A stretch of DNA of 64,000 bases from Phycisphaerales bacterium (GTDB taxonomy: Bacteria > Planctomycetota > Phycisphaerae > Phycisphaerales > UBA1924), in contig JARGPA010000004.1 in NCBI GenBank assembly GCA_029213305.1, forward strand, positions 62,001-126,000. The letters run 5' to 3'. Shown in pieces: positions 9,339 to 16,392 of this stretch. The notes under the pieces are model-generated. The model did no database searches. It was given only the letters and a program-made list of their open reading frames with translations, and was not told where the DNA came from. Within the stretch, counting starts at the first letter, position 1. Every line of letters starts with the position of its first letter. A program made the position numbers and the translations under genes.

Positions 9339-10390
9339 GAGAGCTCAAGTTCTGTGGATATCGTGAGTGCGACAGGGACACTACCGTATTCTGCTTCGGT
9401 AATCATGGGAGGCTCAATATGGACGCGACGATTCTTATGATCGATTCCGTGCTCTTCCATCAGTCTTTTTAGAGTTAGTGGGAGTCCAAACTCGATCTTC
9501 TCTTCGAAGATATCCGCGAGATGGAGACTAGCTTTGTGAGACTCAACAAAGTGTCGACATATCTCAGAAACCAAATCTTCAGGTGCCGAAGCGCCCGCTG
9601 TCAGCATGATCACTTCATTGCCCTCTGGGAACCATTCGGTTTTCAACTCGTTGACATCATCAATGAGGTGCCCTTTTGTGCCCACATTCTCAGCGATCTC
9701 TGTGAGTCGAACAGAGTTTGAAGAGTTTCGCGAACCAACAACAATTACCGCGTCACAGTGCTTTGCGATCTGACGAACCGCTGTCTGTCGATTTGTTGTT
9801 GCATAACAAATATCTTCAGTAGGCGGTTCTTTGATTTTCGGGAATGCATCTTTGAGTGCTTTGATAATTTTTCCCGCATCATCGACAGATAGTGTTGTCT
9901 GTGTGAGATACACAAGTCGATCTGGATCAATAATGTTGAGATTTGGAATATCTGCAGGAGATTCAACCACCTGAGTCTGATCTGGAGCTTCCCCGAATGT
10001 GCCGACTATTTCTTGATGATCTTTGTGCCCGATGAGCAAGATCTGATATCCCTGTTGCGCGTACCGGATTGCTCTCGAATGGACTTTGGTAACCAAAGGG
10101 CAAGTCGCGTCAACAGTTCGGAGGTTCCGATCTTGAGCTTGTTGACGAATTTGGGGGGATATCCCATGGGCCGAGAAAACCACAATATTGCCAACAGGAA
10201 CATCTTCTAGATCATCGACGAAGATGACTCCTCGATCGATAAACCTCGCAACGATGTGTCGATTATGGACGATTTCGTGGTAAACGTAGATTGTTTGATC
10301 AGGAAGCATGTTGACAACTTGATCAACAACATCGATCGCCATGCGTACACCGGCACAGAACCCTCTCGGATTGGCAAGAATGATCTGCAT
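9335..10390 (-). CDS. ispH: 4-hydroxy-3-methylbut-2-enyl diphosphate reductase
   Basis: Last step of the non-mevalonate (MEP) isoprenoid pathway: an Fe-S enzyme reducing HMBPP to IPP and DMAPP. With the start at 10390 (MQIILANPRGFCAGV) it is 351 residues. The three cluster cysteines are in RGFCAGV, DATCPLVTK and DICYATTNRQTAV; the last motif has threonine where many homologues read CYATQNR. GGAG lies 11 bases before this ATG; an upstream in-frame start at 10474 would add 28 residues unlike the family N-terminus. First gene of the ispH-rlmN-ywaF-like-wecA-like-ligase operon. Coupling with polyprenyl-phosphate-dependent glycan genes is suggestive but may be coincidental. Confidence 0.93.
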   Translation of the reverse strand: MQIILANPRGFCAGVRMAIDVVDQVVNMLPDQTIYVYHEIVHNRHIVARFIDRGVIFVDDLEDVPVGNIVVFSAHGISPQIRQQAQDRNLRTVDATCPLVTKVHSRAIRYAQQGYQILLIGHKDHQEIVGTFGEAPDQTQVVESPADIPNLNIIDPDRLVYLTQTTLSVDDAGKIIKALKDAFPKIKEPPTEDICYATTNRQTAVRQIAKHCDAVIVVGSRNSSNSVRLTEIAENVGTKGHLIDDVNELKTEWFPEGNEVIMLTAGASAPEDLVSEICRHFVESHKASLHLADIFEEKIEFGLPLTLKRLMEEHGIDHKNRRVHIEPPMITEAEYGSVPVALTISTELELS

Positions 10391-10548
10391 GCTGATATAG
10401 GCTCCAATAGCAAAAAACCATGAAAAGGTGTCGAACAGTATCCTAGCCGGTATCTCGTGTTCAATCGGACACATTCGTTAAGCAAGAGCCTAAACTTTGT
10501 GCTGGGCTAACGGTATACCGAAGCAGAACGGCATGAGGAGATGCTCGT

Positions 10549-11664
10549 ATGAGAACTTGTCCGAATCAATCAAGACATATCCTGAGACCAATGGTGATAT
10601 GTCTCGTAACCCTGTTGAGTTCAGTTTCTGGAGCATGCGCAATCGAGCATTCGATTGAACCAGATCTAGATTCTACAGTTGAAAATGAGAATACTGCTCT
10701 CATCGAGACGATTGCACTCGCTGAAAAAAATATGCAGCGATACGGGATTTCAAATGCTCCTGAGAAGACAGAAGACGCATTTCGAGTCACAACATACAAC
10801 ATTGAGAATCTGTTTGATGATGTCGACGACCCAACCCTTAGTGGCCGCGATGAAGATATTGACGATACGAAACCTGAACATCAGCTCATCGCAGTCGCAC
10901 GAGCAATTCATAAGCTTAACTCAGACGTGATCTGTTTACAAGAGATCGAATCACTTGATGCGCTGATGTGGTTCAAAGATGAATATCTCGCAGATATGGG
11001 ATATGACCATGTCATTTCGCTTGATGCAGGGAACTCAAGAGGGATTGAGAATGCAGTATTGTCTCGATTCCCACTTTCCAATCCAGAGCTTTGGGTCGGG
11101 AAAGAGCTGGGTGGTGTCCATCCAGAAAAGTATGGGAGTGGGAAAAACTTCCTTGCAGGCGAGAAGGTAGCATTTCGTCGATCGCCGCTCAAACTCGATG
11201 TCAATATCCCAGCAATGGGGGATCAAGACGCATGGACATTGACTCTTTTCGTAGTTCATCATAAATCTGGACGGTACAGTCAGTACTGGCGCGAAGCAGA
11301 AGCAAAGATGATCACAAAACTTGCGAGTGAAGTCGAAAACGAGCATCCCGAACGTGCAATCATGGTTCTGGGCGATTTCAATGCTCAAAATACAGATGAG
11401 AGCGTGAAAATCTATATGAAAAACGGATTTCACGATATCTTTACAAAATCGAAATCGTCCGGCCGAGAGATCATCACCCACGAGTCAAATCGTCGGATTG
11501 ATCTGATACTTGCGAATCAGGCCGCCAACGGGTATGTTGTAAAGGATACAGCTTTTGTCCTTGGAACTGCTTCTCGACCAGAAGGAGTCGATTGGCGCAT
11601 GATGGACACCTTTGAGGGCTATGCTTCTGACCACTATCCAGTCAGTGTGGATCTCGAGCGTTGA
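10549..11664 (+). CDS. Secreted endonuclease/exonuclease/phosphatase-family protein
   Basis: A 371-residue protein with an N-terminal signal sequence (hydrophobic MVICLVTLLSSVSGACA, probably cleaved or lipidated near Cys) followed by a DNase I-like fold. Motifs: TTYNIENLFDD, ICLQEIES (metal-binding glutamate), VVHHKSGR, VLGDFNAQ and the terminal SDHYPVSVDL catalytic His. The start ATG has GGAG eight bases upstream. Likely hydrolyses a phosphodiester or phosphomonoester outside the cytoplasm; substrate unknown. It is divergent from ispH across a 158-base gap. Confidence 0.8.
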   Translation: MRTCPNQSRHILRPMVICLVTLLSSVSGACAIEHSIEPDLDSTVENENTALIETIALAEKNMQRYGISNAPEKTEDAFRVTTYNIENLFDDVDDPTLSGRDEDIDDTKPEHQLIAVARAIHKLNSDVICLQEIESLDALMWFKDEYLADMGYDHVISLDAGNSRGIENAVLSRFPLSNPELWVGKELGGVHPEKYGSGKNFLAGEKVAFRRSPLKLDVNIPAMGDQDAWTLTLFVVHHKSGRYSQYWREAEAKMITKLASEVENEHPERAIMVLGDFNAQNTDESVKIYMKNGFHDIFTKSKSSGREIITHESNRRIDLILANQAANGYVVKDTAFVLGTASRPEGVDWRMMDTFEGYASDHYPVSVDLER

Positions 11665-11755
11665 GTACCCAAAGCGAACGGTCCGTTACAAAGGCGGATG
11701 ATACGATATGTTTCGAGCAGGCTCGATTCATAAAACCCCTTGCAGGAAGCAATAG

Positions 11756-12130
11756 ATGGATAATGTGAAGCCTTGGCAGATTATCTTAATAGTGTTAGCA
11801 CTTGGTGCTCTCGTTTTTACAGTAATGAAGTTTGGATTTAAGCCTTCGGTTGAATCTCAAATGGCTAATTCAATGACATTGGTCGATGTAGAAACTGGCC
11901 AGTTGTATGTCGCGAACCTTGGCGGTAAAAACACGATCATCGTTCCGATGAGGCATCCAGATTCTGATGAAGTAGCGTTATTACCTGTTTTCGAAGAAGA
12001 TGGTGAATGGTTTCTCTGGGAAAGGTACAGAGACGCAATGGGACAGATAACGGTCACTCCAAATGCAGTACCGAATATAGATGGTCCAGTAAACGTACTG
12101 GAAGATTCTCCTATCAAGTTGAAACAATAA
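11756..12130 (+). CDS. Small single-pass membrane protein, unknown
   Basis: 124 residues with one N-terminal membrane helix (about residues 7-25, IILIVLALGALVFTVMKFG). A soluble domain with paired motifs (VDVETGQLYVANL, PVFEEDGEWFLWERYR) follows. AGGA precedes the ATG at good spacing. It lies 53 bases before the pseudopilin gene, so it may share its transcript and act in or near the same secretion/pilus machinery. I recognise no family. Confidence 0.65.
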   Translation: MDNVKPWQIILIVLALGALVFTVMKFGFKPSVESQMANSMTLVDVETGQLYVANLGGKNTIIVPMRHPDSDEVALLPVFEEDGEWFLWERYRDAMGQITVTPNAVPNIDGPVNVLEDSPIKLKQ

Positions 12131-12183
12131 ATTAGTGTTGAATAATAATTGTGGTTTGGGGACCAGAAGAAAAGAGATTCAAA

Positions 12184-13248
12184 ATGAATTGCCAATACAA
12201 AGCACAAACTAGATCACGTGCATTTACCCTGATTGAGTTGTTAGTAGTTATCTCAATCATTGCCTTGTTGATTGGGATATTGCTTCCGGCCCTTGGAAGC
12301 GCCCGAGCAACTGCACGGAAACTTACTTGCGCGTCAACGTTAAGAAGTGCAGGCCAGGGCATGCAGCTCTATGCATTAGATAATAAAGAGTATTTCCCTG
12401 GCCCAAACTCAAGTGGTGCAGCGTACCGCATCAACAGAGGGGTTGCAGGCGGGTTTTACGGGATGGCAAATGAAACATCCTCTACAACTCCAACAACAAT
12501 CTGGGATTGGATTAGCCCTACATTGGGTGATTCTCTGGGGCTATCAGTAAATAGAGCAACCAGAACATCACAGATTTTCAGTGATTTTGGATGTCAAGAG
12601 GCAAGATTAACGATCGACACTTTGTTCGGTGGTTGGATTGACACTGCAGATTTTCAAACAGAGTTAACTGAAGGTAGAAGCTTTAATCAGATCAGTTATT
12701 TAACACCTGGATCATTCCATTACTATTCATCAGAATGGGGTCAGAACGCACCAAGTATTGTTCGAAATCAACCAAATACTAGGTATCTAACAGGCTTTGA
12801 AAATCCTGCAACTACTCCTAAGTCATTCAGGCCTCAACTAACACGTGTAGGCACTCAGGCTTCAAACAAAATCTTCGCAGCAGACGGTACTCGATATGTA
12901 GCCGAAGAGCGTGGATCATTGATCCTTGACTTTGACTTGAATCCTGTAGCTGCAACATACAGTTCATTTGGTACAAGCGGCCCTACATTTGATGAATCAA
13001 GAGCGTATGGTAGAGATACGATCGAGTCATCAGATTTAAATGTAGACTTATCGATTCGCCATGCTGAAACCATTAATGCCCTTTACTTTGATGGGCATGT
13101 GTCAGGATTAACTAAAACAGAAATGTATTCTGATCCAAACCCTTGGTTCCCAACTGGCTCAATTTTCACTGAAGATCGTGCAACACCTGAATCCGTTTCA
13201 TTCATGGAACGCCAACAGGGGAATCGCCGAGAAGCGAAGATTAACTGA
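12184..13248 (+). CDS. Type II secretion/pseudopilin-like protein with H-X9-DG domain
   Basis: 354 residues. The N-terminus RAFTLIELLVVISIIALLIG is a textbook type IV prepilin signal: cleavage before Phe, Glu at +5, hydrophobic helix. Near the C-terminus, RHAETINALYFDGHVSGL fits the H-X9-DG motif of the prepilin-type processing-associated domain that is greatly expanded in planctomycetes and relatives. The ATG at 12184 is chosen because AAAGAGA precedes it; the GTG at 12151 lacks a Shine-Dalgarno and would put charged residues ahead of the prepilin leader. A strong terminator follows. Probable role: pseudopilin or surface-anchored protein; a prepilin peptidase would be required and is not in this window. 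Confidence 0.85.
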   Translation: MNCQYKAQTRSRAFTLIELLVVISIIALLIGILLPALGSARATARKLTCASTLRSAGQGMQLYALDNKEYFPGPNSSGAAYRINRGVAGGFYGMANETSSTTPTTIWDWISPTLGDSLGLSVNRATRTSQIFSDFGCQEARLTIDTLFGGWIDTADFQTELTEGRSFNQISYLTPGSFHYYSSEWGQNAPSIVRNQPNTRYLTGFENPATTPKSFRPQLTRVGTQASNKIFAADGTRYVAEERGSLILDFDLNPVAATYSSFGTSGPTFDESRAYGRDTIESSDLNVDLSIRHAETINALYFDGHVSGLTKTEMYSDPNPWFPTGSIFTEDRATPESVSFMERQQGNRREAKIN

Positions 13249-13280
13249 TAATCTCATCAATCGAGTGAGTTCGCTAATAA

Positions 13281-13305
13281 CCCCACAAATGAGTGGGTTT
13301 TTTTT
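13281..13305 (+). terminator. Rho-independent terminator after the pseudopilin gene
   Basis: CCCAC (13282-13286) pairs with GTGGG (13293-13297) over a six-base loop, followed by eight T residues (13298-13305). It lies 33 bases after the stop codon. Confidence 0.85.
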
Positions 13306-13447
13306 ATGCTAATTCTATAATTGCCAGTTACTTGTGGATTGCGGACTGAATTTGTTTGTTAAAAATAGGGCCTATTATTCCTAAAGTGCCCAAATTGACA
13401 ACTAAGGGATAAAATTTTGATTATCGCCCAATTTCTCGAAGAAATCA

Positions 13448-13477
13448 TTTACACAGAGGCCTCGAAACCTGTATACT
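13448..13477 (+). promoter_or_regulatory. Sigma70-type promoter of the PEP-CTERM gene
   Basis: -35 TTTACA (13448-13453), 18-base spacer, -10 TATACT (13472-13477). Predicted transcription start near 13484 gives a leader of about 120 bases before the coding start at 13603. The gap 13306-13447 holds nothing else I can support. Confidence 0.6.
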
Positions 13478-13500
13478 TATCTCAAGTAGAGAGTCCTTGT

Positions 13501-13552
13501 GCAAGATCCGTCTTCACAGGGTTCATGTTTATCTTGCTCAGGTAGGGCAAGA
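13501..13552 (+). promoter_or_regulatory. Leader with mutually exclusive pairings before the PEP-CTERM gene
   Basis: The segment ATCTTGC (13531-13537) can pair with upstream GCAAGAT (13501-13507) or be part of a tighter downstream hairpin, TCTTGCTC (13532-13539) with GGGCAAGA (13545-13552) around a five-base loop. The two pairings exclude each other. The element ends about 50 bases before the start codon. This resembles an attenuator or a ligand-responsive leader, but matches no riboswitch class I recognise. Confidence 0.35.
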
Positions 13553-13602
13553 ACAAACAAGAGATAGAGAGAATGAAACGATTCGTTTCTGGAGGGTATG
13601 AG

Positions 13603-14349
13603 ATGAATAAGACACTCGCAATCGCAACCATCGCTGGTATTGCAGGCCTCGCTCAAGCAGGCGGACAAGTCATCGCTTTCACAAGCTTTGAAAACTCATT
13701 CGTTGGTGACCAGTACATGGACACAGGCGACGCAGGAGTTGATCATGACTTGGTAAACAATGCTGGCCAATCAGTAGTAGACTTCCTCGCTGACGGCGTT
13801 GAAATCGGATACGACTCAGAGTACTTTAACACACGCAATGATGTTGGACTGACTGACGGCGACTTCGTCGGTGCAACCAACTTCACAGGTACTGTTGGTG
13901 CATTCACCGACGGCGTTCAGGGGTTTGAACTCCAAGATGCTGACGGCATGATGCGTACAAACTTTGACACTGTGACTTCACCACTTGGTGCACCTCACAG
14001 CCGCGTTGAGTTTGAATGGTCACTCTGTATGGACTTCTTCGTTCAGGAAACTGGCTGGGAGAGTGATGATCACATCCGTATCTGGGTTGATGCAGACGGA
14101 ACAGAAATCGATATCCTTAACACAATCGGTATGGATGTTGATGATCTTGGAATCGAAGGTGCTTGGATCACTTCAGTTCTCGACCTCACAGGTTACGCAG
14201 ATGTAACCCTTCACGTTGAGCTCGATTCGAACTCAGGTTCAGAGTCACTTTACCTTGACAACATCGTATTCAAGACAGGCGTCCCTGCTCCAGGTTCACT
14301 TGCTCTTCTCGGACTCGGTGGAATCGCAGCGACTCGTCGCCGTCGATAA
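13603..14349 (+). CDS. Secreted protein with PEP-CTERM-like sorting tail
   Basis: 248 residues: signal peptide MNKTLAIATIAGIAGLAQA, an acidic beta-rich body (about 25-225) with many Asp, Gly and Thr, and a C-terminal signal PAPGSLALLGLGGIAATRRRR. That tail combines a Pro motif, a hydrophobic helix and an Arg cluster, as in PEP-CTERM proteins sorted by exosortase. The start at 13603 follows GGAGG at seven bases; the ATG at 13573 would precede that ribosome site. The body fits a carbohydrate-binding or jelly-roll-like domain (the phrase SESLYLDNIVFKTG is typical near the end of such domains), but this is inference. It is a single-gene unit between its own promoter and terminator; no exosortase gene is nearby. 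Confidence 0.85.
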   Translation: MNKTLAIATIAGIAGLAQAGGQVIAFTSFENSFVGDQYMDTGDAGVDHDLVNNAGQSVVDFLADGVEIGYDSEYFNTRNDVGLTDGDFVGATNFTGTVGAFTDGVQGFELQDADGMMRTNFDTVTSPLGAPHSRVEFEWSLCMDFFVQETGWESDDHIRIWVDADGTEIDILNTIGMDVDDLGIEGAWITSVLDLTGYADVTLHVELDSNSGSESLYLDNIVFKTGVPAPGSLALLGLGGIAATRRRR

Positions 14350-14400
14350 GAGTTGATTGCGAGAAATCGCAAAGCACACTCCGGAAAATCTCCTCTATCT

Positions 14401-14433
14401 ACCCGCTGCCAGAATATGGCGGCGGGTTTTTTT
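14401..14433 (+). terminator. Rho-independent terminator of the PEP-CTERM gene
   Basis: An 11-bp GC-rich stem starting at 14401 (one T-G wobble) is followed by seven T residues (14427-14433). Confidence 0.92.
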
Positions 14434-14469
14434 ATGCGCTATCCTCCTAGGTAACTAAAGGAGATTTCA

Positions 14470-15894
14470 ATGAGTACGCAAGATGCAATGAACTGGTTAG
14501 AAAAACATGAGTCAGAGTCTATCGAGAGACTCATGGATTGGTTGTCGATTGCATCTGTTGGAACTGATCCTGCGCACGATCAAGATACCACCCGAGCAGG
14601 TCAATGGGCTGCTGATCATCTTGCGGCGTCAGGGTTCTCTTCAGAGCTCTGTCCAACTGGGACTGAATCAAATCCAGGGCATCCTATCGTCATGGCGAGT
14701 TCACCAGGGAGTGAAGATTACACCGGGCCTCATGTCCTCTTCTATGGTCATTACGATGTTCAACCAGCAGATCCGATTGAGCTTTGGGATTCAGATCCTT
14801 TCTCTCCTGTGCTCAAGGGTGCAGATGGCGATATCGGTGAACGGATTGTCGCTCGTGGTGCATGCGATGACAAGGGACAAGTGATGATGTTCCTTGAGGC
14901 AATGCGTGCTTGGTATGAAACAACAGGTCACCCTGGAGGCGGAGTGAAGTTCACTGTTATGCTTGAAGGTGAAGAAGAATCTGGGTCTGTCAATCTTGAG
15001 AAGTTTGTCGAAGAAAACTCTGAACGACTTGGTAAGACGGATGTGTGTCTAATCTCAGATACTGGGATGCTTGGTAGAGGGAAGCCGGCGATTACCTATG
15101 GCGTGCGCGGACTAGCGTATACAGAAGTCACGCTCATTGGTCCAGATCAAGATCTTCACTCTGGATTGTGGGGAGGAAAAGTTCCAAATCCGATCAGCGA
15201 ACTTGTTAAAGTTCTATCTCAACTTTGGGATGATGATCGTCGAATAATGATCCCTAATTTCTATGACGGTGTTCGGACGTTGACACAAAAAGAGCGAGAT
15301 GAGTGGAATCAACTCGGAGTCGATGAAGCAGCGGCATTGCGAGGGATCGGACTCAGTCCTGAAGCAAGCGTAGGTGAAAAAGGCTTTACATTTATTGAGC
15401 GAGAATGGGCAAGACCAACCGCGGAGATCAATGGAATCATTGGGGGATACACAGGTCCTGGTGCAAAGACCGTGATCCCTTCGAAAGCAAGCGCGAAAGT
15501 ATCGTTCAGGTTAGTGGACGATCAAGACTCAGCAACGATCACCAAAGAGTTCTTTCAATGGCTTGAACAACGAACCCCAGCCGGGTGTCGATGGGAGTTT
15601 GAAGATCACGGCGGCGGAGCGCCAGCAACATGCGCTACTGAGTCTGCACCGCTTGTCGCAACCGCAAAGGCGATCCAGCGAGCGTGTAACGAACCTGCAG
15701 CGATGATTAAATCAGGCGGGTCAATTCCTGTTGCAGGATTACTTAAAGACACACTCGGGCTAGAAACAATCTTTATGGGATTCGGGCTCGAGGATGATCG
15801 AGTTCATTCGCCAAATGAGAAGTTTGAGCTCGATTGTTATCGAATGGGTGCTCGATCACATGTGGCATTAATTGAAGAGCTCAAATCGCTTTAA
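14470..15894 (+). CDS. M20-family dipeptidase (zinc-dependent)
   Basis: 474 residues, typical of the M20/M25/M40 dipeptidases related to carnosinase (CNDP). Metal and catalytic motifs appear in order: FYGHYDVQP (zinc His and catalytic Asp), RGACDDKGQ (bridging Asp), EGEEESGS (catalytic and metal Glu), SDTGMLGRGKP (metal Asp), and the C-terminal RVHSPNEKF (zinc His). A dimerisation/lid domain occupies about residues 200-370. No signal peptide, so cytoplasmic. AAAGGAG precedes the ATG. Likely cleaves dipeptides imported from outside. Confidence 0.9.
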   Translation: MSTQDAMNWLEKHESESIERLMDWLSIASVGTDPAHDQDTTRAGQWAADHLAASGFSSELCPTGTESNPGHPIVMASSPGSEDYTGPHVLFYGHYDVQPADPIELWDSDPFSPVLKGADGDIGERIVARGACDDKGQVMMFLEAMRAWYETTGHPGGGVKFTVMLEGEEESGSVNLEKFVEENSERLGKTDVCLISDTGMLGRGKPAITYGVRGLAYTEVTLIGPDQDLHSGLWGGKVPNPISELVKVLSQLWDDDRRIMIPNFYDGVRTLTQKERDEWNQLGVDEAAALRGIGLSPEASVGEKGFTFIEREWARPTAEINGIIGGYTGPGAKTVIPSKASAKVSFRLVDDQDSATITKEFFQWLEQRTPAGCRWEFEDHGGGAPATCATESAPLVATAKAIQRACNEPAAMIKSGGSIPVAGLLKDTLGLETIFMGFGLEDDRVHSPNEKFELDCYRMGARSHVALIEELKSL

Positions 15895-15913
15895 ACGAGC
15901 TCGACGAGTTGAT

Positions 15914-16252
15914 TCATGCAGCCGCGGCGGTTTCAATCGGATCAGCCGAAGGCTGTAAAATTTGCGCCTTCGTGTTCTCAACGCCGTTTGTAGTAGATTG
16001 AGTATCTATGTCTTCGATAATTTGTACATCACCATTCTCTGAATCAAGCTCGGTGGTCTTTGCAGAGATTTGGCCGCTAACTCGTGCGAGATACACTGCA
16101 TGTTGGAAATGGAGTTCTTTTACATGATTGCGGAGATCATGAAGTTGTGTTTCATGTCCAATAGTGTAGGAAAAGATGTTGAGCATAGAGATCGCAGTGA
16201 GCAAGCCTGCTCCGCAAAGAATGATTGTGATACCAAGAGTGAAAGGTTCCAT
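15914..16252 (-). CDS. Small single-pass membrane protein, unknown
   Basis: 112 residues: one N-terminal hydrophobic helix (about 5-27), a helical His-rich stretch (HETQLHDLRNHVKELHFQHAVYL) with possible coiled-coil character, then an acidic, low-complexity tail ending in alanines. No Shine-Dalgarno is obvious. It converges with the M20 gene and diverges from the 833-residue protein. I do not recognise a family; coding potential is supported mainly by the membrane-helix-plus-coiled-coil layout. Confidence 0.5.
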   Translation of the reverse strand: MEPFTLGITIILCGAGLLTAISMLNIFSYTIGHETQLHDLRNHVKELHFQHAVYLARVSGQISAKTTELDSENGDVQIIEDIDTQSTTNGVENTKAQILQPSADPIETAAAA

Positions 16253-16392
16253 GATCTAGAAGATCGGATAGTTTGATAAGAATCTTTCAACTGATGCACC
16301 AGAACAGCTGTTTAGCCGTAGAATAATGCAGATTCGGTCAATTTTGCCTACATCAGGCACTTTGATACTCGATACAGGAGGCGATCTGAATC

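Noticed and set aside
10391-10474. Longer ispH start with a hydrophobic 28-residue extension
   Set aside because: The extension has no family similarity, and a ribosome site fits the ATG at 10390.
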